DNA of 64,000 bases, from positions 2,666,001 through 2,730,000 of the forward strand of contig JAALGY010000032.1 of the NCBI GenBank assembly GCA_032358165.1. The letters are read 5' to 3'. Within the stretch, counting starts at the first letter, position 1. The number at the start of each line of letters is the position of its first letter. Origin of the DNA: Diplosphaera chodatii (Eukaryota > Chlorophyta > Trebouxiophyceae > Prasiolales > Stichococcaceae). Shown here piece by piece: positions 1 through 11,963 of the stretch. A program made the position numbers and the translations under genes. The notes under the pieces are model-generated. The model made no database searches and had not been told where the DNA came from. It worked only from the letters and a program-made list of their open reading frames with translations.

Positions 1-512
1 CTTCACGAAGTGGGCACCTGATGGTGTGATAGGGCGTACTCGATCAATGTTATTCTCAATCAATTCCTGCAAGATCAGCAATTTCGGCAGCCGTGCCCAT
101 CGGGCAAATGTCTATCTGCAACGCATACTGAGAAGCTCATGCACTGCACAGCAGCGCTGGATACGCGTTTTGAGCATTGGTCAGATGCTGGTTATTGTTG
201 CAGCCAATAAAAAGCGTTCCGATACACCGTGAGACCGGATGCTGCACACTGCAGGATCGCAGCTGCACCATCCTGAACGCACCCAGTCCGTCACATGATG
301 TAGACAGTCGCAGTAGAATGTCTCAGCAATCGGCTTTGATATCTGCTGGTCTTGTCGGCGACCATGCCTTTCATGTATCGCCATGCAGCGCCGTTTCCGC
401 ATGCACACCTCTCAAACGTGCTTGAGTAGCTGCACGTGTGATCAGACGGCCGACTCAAACTGGAGCGAAGATCTGATTGGCACACCATCACGCCTGCACC
501 AGCTGCACTGGT
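1..512. other. Upstream region of the exportin-5 gene
   Basis: No credible gene seen. The open frames here are short, mutually overlapping on both strands and lack recognisable motifs. The stretch presumably holds the promoter and 5' leader of the plus-strand exportin gene and possibly the edge of a gene lying outside the window. Confidence 0.4.
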
Positions 513-3500
513 ATGGCATCGCAGCAGGCTGCCGCCGTGGCGGCCGACATCATCCGGGCGCAAGCTGCCGGTGCAAATCCAGCAGGCCTGCAGGCAGCGG
601 CAAAGCATTTTGAGCAGGTGATAGCAGCTTGTCAGTTGCTGTATGTACACGTGCTGACGATGGGTGCAGCCGCCATGCTTGACTCTGCGTTGTGGATGCC
701 ATGATGTGTGCCAGTGCACTGCTACAGCTCAAGCAAGGCGAGATCCACGCCAGCACTGAGGTCGCGGCAGAGCTTGCTGCGCCGGGTAGCCCAATGGAAG
801 TGCAGCATTTTGGCTATGCGCTCCTGCAGCACCTGGTGCGCTCGCCTGGGCGCGCCATGGCCTCCTCCGTGTCACACCCAGGAATCACATGTTGCAGAGC
901 TCCCTGCAATGACTGACGTCTGCGCGCCTATCTTCAGGTCGGGACACGCTGGGCGGAGTACAGTGACCAGGAGCATGCGCAGCTTGCCTCCCTGGCATTC
1001 GAGATGCTCAATCGAGGTGAGGCTGCACATGGTTCGTCTCACGGGACCAAGTCATGATTCCATGCGTGCGTCGGTACAACGTCGAGTGTCTGCATGCCTG
1101 CAGTGGGGGCGTCCAGCGACTCATGGTCGGTCAAGAGCAAGGCTGCACTGCTGCTGGCCCTGGTCGTGAAGCGGCAGGGCCAGCAGCTGTGGCAGGCGCT
1201 GCAGACCCAGCTGCTGCCACTGGCGCAGCAGGGCCCTGTTCAGGCTGAGATGGTGGGCGGGCCTGCATGCATCTGGCGTTGTGCCTGGTCTGTACGGTGA
1301 ACGTCCCTTGCGCAGACAAGCAACGCGACAAACCAAGCCGGGAAACCACACTCAGCACGTGTTCATTGTGCTGTCATAACACCTGCCTCCGCTGACTTGT
1401 CCTGGCAGGTGTGCATGGTGCTGCGCTTCGTGGCGGAGGAGGTCATGGTGTATGCAGACGATCTGGGGCAGGCCAGCAAGCGCGCGCTGCTTGCGGGGCA
1501 GCAGGCCGCGCTGCCGGTGGTGCTGCCCACGCTGACCCAGCTGCTGGAGCGCCACTACAGCGCTGCGCTCGCCGCCGCGCAGGCCTTGCAGCCGGCGCAG
1601 GCGCAGTCGCACGCTGCCGCCGTGACCGCCGGCCTGGGTGCGCTGCAAGGGGGAGATGTGGCAGCCGCATGGCCTGTGTCTCAGCACCTGCACAGCTGCC
1701 GGATCCTAGGGAGACCAGCGTGTCACTGTGTCACATCTCAGGCCCGCCGGTTGAAAACTGCTGGCGCAGGTGCATTGGAGGTGTACGCTGCGTGGGCGCC
1801 GCTGGGGCGGTTGGCGGACGCCGGGTTGCTGGCCGCGTGTGCCTTCCTGCTGTCCACGCCCGACTTCCGCATGACGGCTGTGGACATCCTGCGGGTGGTT
1901 GCTGGCCGCAAGCAGGCTCAGGTACAGTGCCTTTGAAACAGCAGCCAACTTGATGCTGAGAACCAACATTTCGACTCCCACGCCGCCAAACCTGCAGGCA
2001 CGAACGACCAGCATCGAGGCATCCCACCTCCTGCTGCTGACGTGTAAGGGTATTGCTCTAAGCAGGAACAGGCAGAAGACTACCGGCGGGGAGAGCAGGA
2101 GGTGGGCGCTGCGCTGCTCCGGGCCGCGGCCGTGGTGCTGGCTCCTGAGCAGGCGCCCCACCTGCAGTATGGGGCAGCCAATGGCGAGTTTGGCCTGCGG
2201 TTGGCAGACACTATGGTAGAGTGGGGCCAGAAACACATCAGCGTGCTGGATCAACAGAACCGCAGCAGCTTCCTGCAGCAGGTGAGCTGCAGTTCAAACT
2301 GAAGTCTCCAACGCTTGTTCAGACACTGACTTGCATGCAGTCTGTTATGACTCAGGGGGGCTACACTTCCACCCACACATCCCAAAACCTTGGACCCTGA
2401 AGCTTCTGAACTTCTGCCGTGCAGATGCTTGCCTTTGCCCGGCAACCCTTCCTGCTGGCGTCAGCAGCAGTGATGCCTTTCTGGGTGTCGCTGCTGCAGC
2501 AGTCCGCGCCGCGTGCCACTGAGGCGCCCCGCCATGCGCCGTTGCCAGACAATGCTGCCGCTGCCCTGCTGGAGTTGGCAGGTGTATAACTGGCCATTGC
2601 CATGCTGGACATGATCATCATGAGGACACATGTTTGCTGTAACACAGACGAATATACCAATGACTGCATGTTTTTCCCAACGGTCTGTAACCTGTGCATC
2701 GTGCAGGCGACCGGCTGCGGACGGGCGTGCAGCTGTTGGAGGGGCGGGACCCAGTGCCCGACTTCTTCGACACCTTCAGCGAGTACGTAGAGTTTTGCGT
2801 CGACTACCGCGCAAAGCTGGCGCAGGTCGTCAAGCTGACCGCCATCTGGCTGCCGCAGCAGGTAACAGGCATCACCTGTGTCTACACGACGAAGGCTCAC
2901 GTTGCGCATCCATCCTGTGACTGGTGGGCAACAGAACGCATTGCGCATTTCCAACGCTTGATGCACTGTTGTGTAGGTGCTGGGCGCAGCATCAGCGCGG
3001 CTCAGTGCAGCACTGCAGCAGTGCGCGCCAGACTCTGGTGCCGAGCTGCAGCTGCAGCAGCAGGCACTGGACACAGCCATCTACTTCCTCGAGTGCTCAG
3101 CAGCAGCCGTGGCCGACTCGCTGGTGCCGCCCGCAGATGCCAGCCCCCGCAAAGCAGCATTGCAGCCAGGTACGGGACCATCGGTGCAGTCGTCAGTCCT
3201 ACAGTCCTAGTGCTCAACCGACTCGAATGCTGAGCACAGTTGTTCAGCATGCAGAGCACGATGAGTCGATGTGACACTGGGATTTTTGGTATACGCAGCG
3301 GTCCTGGCGGCGATGGAACCCATCCTGCAGTCCGTTTTGGGCATGAGGCCGATGCGGGACCCCGAGCTACTGAGCATGCAGGCGCGGTCGCTGGAAGCAC
3401 TTGCAGGCTGCCTTGCCGCTCGTCCAGCGTCTGTGCCGCCCGTGCTGCAGAAGGTGATCGCTGTTGTCTATTTAGCTGTACAATGGCTGCACCTTATGTT

Positions 3501-6500
3501 GAGCAAAGCAAGGCTTGCAACCGCTGCCACCTGACACTGTCCTGCACCTGCTTCATCCAGACATGGTCCAGACTGACTTGCCTCTCGCTAACAACAACCC
3601 TCTTTACCCCTTGTTATCGCCTGTGCAGCTGCTCGAGCTGCAGACACAGGCTATCCCGCTGGACAGCCCAGGCAGGTCGGTCCCCCCTGAGAGGCCCAGC
3701 GTGTCGTGGAGGCACGACCTCCTCGCCCGGCAGAAGGTTGCAGGTACTGCGTGCAGATCTACTCACAAGGATGGAAGACTATTATCTTGCACAGACTGCT
3801 ATGTCACCGGCAATGGTGGTTGTGCATCAGAGGGGCATGTGCAGGGGTGTAAGCCGGCTGAGATGGCCCTCACTGCCTGCAAACATGCTGAATTGCAGGC
3901 GCAATGAACGGCCTGGCAAAGGGCTGCCCAGCTGCGTTGTGCCCGCACCTGTCGGCAGTCGCGCAGCAGGTGCAGGCCCTGTGGGAGGGCGATGCGCTGC
4001 GCGTGGGCGAGTATGTGGTGATCTGCGAGGGCCTGGTTGCAGCCGCAGCTGCGGGCGGCGACGCCTCTCTGCAGTCCCAGGTGCGCATGTGGGCGAGATG
4101 CAGACAGTGCTCACCTGTGCTGTGGCCGCTTTGTGGTCTGCTAGATCCGCTGGCAAGCATATATGTGCAGCAGACAGTCGGGCAGCAGTCTGTTGTCCAC
4201 CCGCAGGTGCTGCAGTGGACCCTGCAATCCGTGCAGACTGCATGGGCGCAGCCTGGCGTCGCTGCTAGCCTGGCATCGCCTGCAGCCTTCTACAGCCACT
4301 ACATCGCCCTGCAGCCAGACCCTGCCGGGGGTGTTGTGGTGCGCATGCCAAATAAGTACACTTGAATGCCTCCAGTTGCAATACGAATTGCAGTACTCAC
4401 GTCGAAGTTCTGCTTGCTGGAGTGTGTCGGGTTGAACGCCATATGATGCTCAATGCTCTGGTCCCCATGTTCGCATAGGTTGGTGGCCGGGGCCCACGGC
4501 AGGATATGTATCACGAGATGCACATCATCGAGCGGTCGCTGCGGCGGTTTGCACCCGCGCTGCCGCCGCCAGTGCCGCCCTCAGAAGCGCCCAAAGTTGC
4601 AGCGCCATCAGCAAATGCGGCAGCCAACCTCAGCGTCGTGTTGCCGCACCTGCAGTGGGCCGTCCCGATCGTCCTACAGGCGCGCCTTGCCCCATCTCAC
4701 TGATCACATCATGACACAGGTCTTCATGCTCAACACGGATCCCTGATCGCTTGGAGGTTTCATGGTCACACAAGACAGGAACCGTGCGGGTGCCACGATG
4801 ATGAACCGTGGTTTTGCTGCCCTGCAGTTCGTGCTGCAGCTGCACGCGATGTGGGGCCGGGAGATGGCGGGCGGGCCACTGGCGCCCGCGGCGGCGGCGC
4901 TGCAGATGGGCGCCAAGGAGCGCGCCGTGTACCTGGGCCACCGCCTGTCCCGCAACATCAGGGTGCCCCCCGCCCGCCACACGCTGCAGCCACGGCAGGC
5001 CCAGGCAGCTTTGCTGCTGATTCAGCATGAGGATGCCCTGTGCGGGTGTGCGGCAGTGAGCGAACTCTGCGTCTGTCATGCAGGTGGAGGGGGATGCGGA
5101 GGAGGCGGAGGACACGCTGGCGGGCGTCACCGTGGGCGCCCTGCGCAACTGGCTGCGCCAGGTGCCTGCCCCAGCAGGCTGCACATGCTGCCTCCAACGC
5201 TTGCTGCACGGGCATGCACGTGTCCACGGCCTCGTCGCGCCTCTGACGCAACTGATGGTTGCCGTCGTTGGTGCGGGCAGGGGCGGGAGCTGTCGTACCA
5301 GATCCTGGGGCTGGCGGCGCGGCTGGCGCCCGAGGCGCTGCCCGGGGATCCGGGGGCCTGGGCGGCGGCGCTGGGGGGCGCCCTCCCCGACCTGCACCAC
5401 CAGCACCTGCGCCTCATGGAGCGCCACATCCTCATCCCAATGCTGCAGACCACGCCGCCGCACGCCAGGCGCGCAGCTAGCGCTCGGTCGGATCGCTGGC
5501 TCTTACATGCAATCTCCATCACGCTTACTGACCACAGTAAATGTTCAGCTTCGAGTTGGAGCCAAGCGTGGCTGCATCTCACAAGTCATGCTGTCAGATC
5601 CTCACAGCTGCAGCATGACACAGATCAACATTGGCGCCTGCAGGCAGACGGTCCTGCTGCCAGCCCTGCGGGTTGTGCTGCCGCACACGCGCGCTCGGCT
5701 GGAGGCATCCTGGGCAGCGCTGCTCAACCCCGGTAACAGCGCCGCCATCCCGTCCGGCGGCACCCCGCGGTCTGCAGGGGGAGCCAACGACGAGGTGAGA
5801 TGCCAAGCAGGCTGGCAGCTGCCGGCGCGACACCGCGCAGGCATTGTCGACCCGGGATGACGCCGTCCCGGCTGAAGCAATCAACCAGCAGTTTTGTGCC
5901 ATGCCCTTCAACATTCCTGCCAGCTGTGATGATCCACAGCGTGTCACATACAAATGCATGCCACGAAATTGAGGTGCATTGCTGCGCAGGTGGTGGCGGA
6001 GCGACTGCTGCGGGAGCTGACGCGTGAGCATGTGCTGTTCCTCGCACAGCTGCAGGCGCACGACCCGCCGCACCCCGGTGCGCGGGGCCTGCTGCCCAGG
6101 CTCCCACCAACACATATCCCAATCATGCAGGGACACAGCTGCAGGGTATTCCCTTGAAGCACGGCGGCTCTGCAGCTCCAGGCTGTGGCCCTCGTCACAG
6201 CTCTCGTGTACCTTTCTTGTATGCTGCTGCACAGGCAGCGCAAGTGGCTCCGACGGCCCATCGCTGTTGGAGGGCTTGCTCAGAGCTGATGCGGAGGCGG
6301 CGTGGGCCGCCATTGCAACTGCGGCAGCCGCTCTGACATGGCCTGACGAGTCCATCATGCGTGCTTGCGGCCTGTGCAAGTGCGCAAGCTTTGTTGCAGT
6401 GGGCAACACATCTGAGGCTAGGGCAGACCACGGCTGTCTCGATCCTCAACGCCAAAACTGCACCTCGATCGAGGCATTGCCGCAGCTGTATCATAGCGCT

Positions 6501-7314
6501 GCGAACTCGATTGTCAGACACCGAGGCCGGATGCTGGCGCATGCTGGCTGCAGGCTGGCGGCGGCGCTGGCGGCGCCCAACAGCCCGCTGCAGGGGTGGC
6601 CCGGGCAGCCGGCGCTGCAGCAGTGGGCGGGCACCCAGCTGCTGGCGGCGGGGCTCACGGCGCTGGGCTGCTCCGCCTCCGCGCCCGCGCAGGCCGACGT
6701 GCTGCAGCTGTTGCGCACGCTGCTGGTGCAGCACCTGGCCTCGGAGCCCGGCACCCGCCAGGTGGCAGCCTTCCTAGGGCCTCCCTGAATGTTGTCGTCA
6801 AACCAGCACATGCTGCATGTGCTGTGCTCAAGGTGCTGCAATGCGATGCTGCACCTGATGACCATGCTTCACCGACGTGCTTGCAGGTGCTGGTGTCAGC
6901 ACTGAAGGTGTCGGAGGCCGGCATCATGGCGATGTACACTGAGATGACAGCGCTGAACAGCGAGAAGGAGCAGCGCGGCGTGCTCAAAAACTTCCTCCTA
7001 TCCTCGGGTAAGAACAGGCGGCGGTTTACCCCGGTGTGCATGCAGTCAATACACTGGTTGCTCATCGTACTGCTGCAGGCACTGGCACCACAGGGCCAAT
7101 TATGAGGCCTTACAGCAAAGCTTCATGTGCACCCATCCGTCCCACGTCATCGTGACATATGTGGTGTGGGACGGCAATGTCCGGGGGAGCCTGCTGCATC
7201 ACTTTGTGTGTGTGTGTTGTCGCAGGGGTGGAACAATTGCAAGCAACGCTGAGCAACGGCAAGGGCAGTGCTGGCAGTGTAGTGACGCCAGTCATCCCTC
7301 TGCCACCGCCCTAG
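513..7314 (+). CDS. HST: Exportin-5 / HASTY nuclear export receptor
   Basis: About 24 exons; the span runs from ATG at 513 to TAG at 7312-7314. Exon borders fitted with consistent phase include 513-617, 728-835, 938-1016, 1104-1252, 1409-1637, 1770-1921, 2066-2281, 2425-2581, 2707-2861, 2977-3169 and 3299-3453. The translation follows plant HASTY and animal exportin-5 along its length, for example VYADDLGQASKRALL, then a block equivalent to the YTEWAP region of HASTY read here as EVYAAWAP, and C-terminal VLKNFLLSS. The family is a Ran-GTP-dependent karyopherin of HEAT repeats that exports structured RNA or protein from the nucleus and is needed for normal microRNA function in plants. Size, about 1,100 residues, fits the family. 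Two introns (donors at 4680 and 5469) appear to start with GC rather than GT. Identity is strong; individual splice sites in the middle are less sure. Confidence 0.88.
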
Positions 7315-7801
7315 TGATGTCATGCGTCTGTGGGTCGTTTCTCCTTGGATGCTAGACTTCTGAAGGCGCAGAATACGGTAGTGTCAGCATTACGAGGCCG
7401 CAGAACAACATTCAGACCTTACCCTAATGGCCGGATGGCTGATCTGCTGGAAACTACTCAGACTTCAGGCAATCAAGCACTGTCGTGTCTTACATCACAT
7501 CAATGCCCTTCTCAAAAATTATCGTCGATGCTATAATGCACCGTCCAATTTGGCAACAGCCCAACAACTCGCTGAGCAACAAGGGAGTGTCTCCTCATGA
7601 AAGCAGCAAATACCCCAAGATCAGACATGCTTCTGGGGTGTCAAAATTCCAGCATAACTGCTGCAAGTTGCTTGTGCCAAAAGCGGACGGTAAGTCGTGC
7701 CCGAGCGTGGCATGCGTCCGCACAAGGGTATTATCAATCACCACTGGCCTGCAGATGGGCGGTGCACACTGCAACCGAACTCTGCCGCACAAAAGCTGTG
7801 G
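7315..7801. other. Convergent intergenic region
   Basis: Between the exportin stop codon and the stop of the minus-strand gene. AT-richer than the flanking exons. I see no gene, repeat or RNA; it should hold the two 3' untranslated regions. Confidence 0.4.
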
Positions 7802-10164
7802 TCATGGATCTGCCGCAACCTGGCGGAGCCTGGCATCTGTCAGAGTGATGGCCCGCTGCACCAATGCGGGAAGAGCCGTGGCCTGCTCCACTCTGATGCG
7901 GCGCCGCTTTGCCCCGCCTGCCACTGTGGCAGTGCGGCTGCCGGCCCTGCCGTCGCTGGGCGCCAGTGTCACAAGCAGCAGGAAGGAGAGGAACGTGCGA
8001 GGCGGCAGGTGGCCAACCCCCAGCAGCGCCTGCAGCCGCCGCAGCTGGTCCGCATCCGGCTGCTGCATCAGGGGAAGCCCCAGCACTGCTGGCATCAAGC
8101 TGCTCAGAAGGACCGGCTGACCTCATGACATCACATGTCGGTGATGACGCAACATTTGCCCATGTGACGATGCTCATGACTGCATGTAACCACGAGCATA
8201 GCGTCGCCCACCTGGCAGTGGGGCGCCTTGCCACCAGCCTGTGACACCAGGAAGTCCGGCATGCTCTTGGCGCCGACGGTGGGGTGCCGCCCGCTGCGAG
8301 GCCCCAGCGGCTGCGCCTGCCACTGCAGCAGCCGCAACACCATAAGCGCAACCACTAAGAACCTGTCGCTTTACCATCATCACGGGCAGAGGATGCTGTG
8401 AGATACACTCCAGGTGCCCATGTACCATCACGCTAGAGCAAGTCTCCTGCAGCCCTGGCTACTCAACTGACCTCTACGTCGATACCGATGCGCAGGGTCT
8501 CCACGAGCTCGGGCTGGCTGGCCGACCTGAAGTCTGCAGCGCATCGCAGCTCGGCGGTCACCCATGCGGGGCTGCTCACGCCGTCAGCGCCCCGGAACTC
8601 TGGGCTGTGAACCATGTGCTGGAATGACACCACTGCATGCCTGTGCTGCATGGCGCCGCCACCCTGCTGTGTCATGTCCACCGCTGCTGTACCGTGTGTT
8701 TCCACCCTGCAGGACGGATTCGTTGCTTTGCAGCCGCACCTAACAGCAGCATATGGTGGACACCCAGCTGCCGATGCTGAGTCAGCATGACGGCAGCGGC
8801 GGAACATACAGCACACGATGTTGTAGCAGAACTCACCGGAGGGCGGCAGCCAGCTCCCGCAGCCGGTCTGCATCGGCTGCAGGCATGTCTGCACATGCGC
8901 TGGCGAGCCAGGCATCTACTGCTTGCCATGCTTCCAGCTGGAACGCCTGCATACCATGGCAATTGCCCTACTCGAGAAGTCTGATAGCACTCCGCAACGC
9001 TGACATCCGCACCATGACGCTCCCCAAGGCGTCAGCTTGTTGCTTTCCTCCACGCTTGCCTGAGCACGCGCCAGGGTCACGATGGCTTCCAAGGACTGCG
9101 CCGCCGCCGCACGGTCTTCACCAGCAGGAATGGCAACCAGCCCGTCTGCATCACATAAGGATGTACACAACCTGGAAAGTGCCATCAGGGTCGCCCGGCG
9201 TACGCATGCTTGGGCTCAGATAGGATAAGAACTTGCACAGTCGACCGCAGAGCAACTTCAGTGCACGCCCGTCATTCCAACCTGTCGTGTGCATGGACTC
9301 CAGGGCGTCATGACATGAGATGAGATGAGCGCCCTCCAGCAGCTGCGCGGCATGCCTCCCGGGGGCTGCATCCCCGCCGGTCTCACCCACTGTCAATAAC
9401 AGGTCTGGGTCTTTGCACGTGGTTCACCATAACACATCGACAACGATGGATCGATGATCTATCCATCAAGTGCAGGACCAACAGCATGCTGCGGCTTGCG
9501 AACGGATTGGCGGCGTGATCCGCAGCGATCAGTCACCTGGCACTTGTTGCAAATCGGTGATCGACCGCCGCTCAGCCGCCCGCCGCAACTCCTGCGTGGG
9601 CGTCCAGTGGGACGCTTCCGACTCGGAACTCGATCCGCGGGGCAGCTTCACGGGCGACAGGCCCAGCAGACCGCCGCTGAGCAGCCCATCGCACAGGACT
9701 GCCATTGCGGGCTGCTGGTGGTCAGTGCATCGCAGCATCCAGATCACCGCCCGGAGGACGCCCGATCATAAGGACTGACACCAGTGATGGCGCGCACACC
9801 CTTGTCGAACGTCTTGCAAAGTGAGGGCAGACTGGCAGCAGCGCCCACGATCTTCCGGATCTTTGGGCCGAATCCCCCTGATACGCCACAGGCGAGGGCT
9901 GCTCGCGTGCACGCCCCTTTCCCGACTTGCGTGCACCGGTGCACGATCATCACCAAGATGGGCTGCCCACTGCAGCATTGATAAACTAGCGGTACGCATG
10001 TATGTCAGCCTGCCGCTGCTGGCGAGGAAGGCTGCCTCACAGCTCAACATTGCCTCTACCATCCATGTAGCGCTGCCGCTGTGGAACTCCGTTCATCTGC
10101 AAGGGAAGCACAGCTGTAACAGCGCTGCCAGGCGGGCAGCCTCAGCATATTCGTTGAGGGCCAT
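7802..10164 (-). CDS. Unrecognised multi-exon protein, probably helical
   Basis: I do not recognise this gene. Coding-like blocks on the minus strand, each bounded by plausible splice sites, run from an apparent ATG at 10164 to TGA at 7804-7802. In order they read ALNEYAEAARLAALL, IRKIVGAAASLPSLCKTFDK, AMAVLCDGLLSGGLLGLSP, HAAQLLEGAHLISCHDALES, FLSYLSPSMRTPGDPDG, RAAAAQSLEAIVTLARAQAS, AFQLEAWQAVDAWLASACAD, a block with PELVETLRIGIDVEV, SMPDFLVSQAGGKAP and a last exon with LLGVGHLPPRTFLSFLLL and a basic AKRRRIRVEQ. The Ala/Leu-rich character suggests alpha-helical repeats, which is only an inference. No signal peptide or clear membrane segment. The apparent start codon shares a CCATGG with the TatD gene on the other strand, so the true 5' end may differ. 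Confidence 0.5.
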
Positions 10165-11829
10165 GGCTGAGCCATGCATCAGGCTGACAGGTGAGGGTCA
10201 CACTGCTGACCTGATGCATGCCAGCATACAGCGGGTGCCTGCCGCACCAGTGTCATCCCTGCACACTTCAGCCGCATCGCTCTCACTGCAGACATCGGTG
10301 CAAACCTGACGGACCCTATGTTTAAGGGCGAGTACCATGGCAAATCATATCATGAGCCAGATCTGGACGCTGTGCTGCAGCGTGCCTGGGCCGCAGGTAC
10401 ATGGGAACCTGCCTGTTCTGGCATGTACTGCTCTCAAGGAAGGCTGGTGGTGATGCTGGTGCACAAGCTGGGCGTACCTCTTGCATGATCCCGAACGCAA
10501 ATGAACAAGCGCAGGCGTGCAGCGGATCATCATCACGGCGACCAACTTGATGGAGGCCAGGGAGGCACTCAAGTTGGCGCGCACAGACGGTGCGGTCCGC
10601 ACCATTCTTTGCAATCTCAGCTGGCATGGCCTTCATTGTGTTGCATGCCCACAAGGTGGCACACCCTCGCTCGGCAGCTGATGATGCTGAAGCGCCCTGT
10701 CGCCCCCAGTCCAGAGCGCCTGTTCTGCACGGTGGGCGTGCACCCCACGCGGTGCTCAGAGTTTGAGGAGCACCCGGAGGGCGCCGAAGCATACATGGCA
10801 GCGCTGCTGGACGTCATTCTGGAAGGCCAGCACTTGGGCAAGGTCGTGGCCATTGGCGAGATGGGCCTTGATTATGACAGGTGCTACCCCGGCCTTGATG
10901 CTACAAACTGTTCTGCATCACGTGCATGCGCATGAACGAAGGAACAGCGAAAGTGAGCATGAGCGACCACACCTCATCCCGCAAATGTAAATGTGCGCCA
11001 TGTGTGGCTGCGAAGGTTGCAGTTCTGCCCAGCGGATGTGCAGCGCAAGTGGTTTGCGCGGCAGTTTGACCTCGTCAGAGATTCGGGGTTGCCAGTGTTC
11101 CTACACATGCGTGCAGCGGCCGATGATATGCTGAAGATCTTACAGCAGAAGCGAGCTTCCTTCAGCACGGGTGTAGTGCACTCTTTTGACGGCACACTCC
11201 GGGAGGCGCACTCCATCCTGAGCCTGCAGGGGCTTTACATCGGTGTGCAGCCCTGTGGCATTCGCTGTAATGCACGGCACATATGCACCAGCACCATCAC
11301 GAGTGCTCTGAGAGTCAGATTTGACCTCCCATCATGCAGGCATCAATGGCTGCTCCTTGAAATCAGAGGAGAACCTGCAAGTGGTTGCACAGCTTCCGGC
11401 AGACCGGCTGCTGCTTGAAACAGGTGCGGTCTTTGCTGGTCCGCTGCTTCTGAGTCCCGGACTGCACATGTAACTTGTGCGGAAGTTCCTTTTCAATGCT
11501 GCAGACGCCCCGTGGTGTGAACCTAGACCGACTCATGCCAGCCGGCAACACGTACAAAATTTGCCAGCAGCTGTGGATAAGAAGAAGTATGATCCGGGGA
11601 AGCTCGTGAAGGGCAGAAATGAGCCCGGCATCGGCATGCAGCAAGTACTTGAGATCGTTGCGAGCGTGCAGCAACGGGTGCGCGTCAAGTCGCATCCATG
11701 TAGTATTTCGTGAACTGACACGCTTTGACCATCGCGCAAAATTGTTGCCTGTGCATGCAGGATGTGCGGGAGCTGGCAGAGCAAGTCTGGCAGAACACCA
11801 CAGATGTGTTCTTTGCTAGCGAGCAATAA
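10163..11829 (+). CDS. TATDN1: TatD-family metal-dependent DNase (TATDN1-like)
   Basis: Eight exons with fully consistent phases: 10163-10190, 10292-10396, 10515-10589, 10715-10880, 11016-11242, 11340-11423, 11505-11677, 11761-11829, giving 308 residues, the usual TatD length. Motifs in order: DIGANLTDPMFKG near the N-terminus, RLFCTVGVHPTRC, AIGEMGLDYDR with the metal-binding Glu, FLHMRAAADD with a metal His, GVVHSFDGT with another His, and ETDAPWCE with the catalytic-site Asp. The eukaryotic TATDN1 form replaces the bacterial N-terminal His-x-His with the DIGxNLTD motif, as here. Family members are TIM-barrel metallonucleases linked to DNA degradation and 3' end trimming. Exon 1 is only 28 nt; the start is chosen because MAEPCIRLT splices exactly into DIGANLTD. 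Confidence 0.92.
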
Positions 11830-11856
11830 CACACATCTATACTACCGCACTCCAGT

Positions 11857-11904
11857 GCTTGTTGGCCATGATTGACTCGAGCTTGTTGGCCATGATTGAC
11901 TCGA
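11857..11904. repeat. Perfect tandem duplication of 24 bp
   Basis: Two exact back-to-back copies of a 24-bp unit (11857-11880 and 11881-11904), each containing TTGGCCATGATTGACTCGA. They lie in the 134-bp gap between the converging TatD and PsbP-domain genes, so in one or both 3' untranslated regions. Confidence 0.9.
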
Positions 11905-11963
11905 GCAGTACATGAAAACACCAGCATTCCGGCATCGCAGTCATGGTGTTTCAAGCAGCAGTA

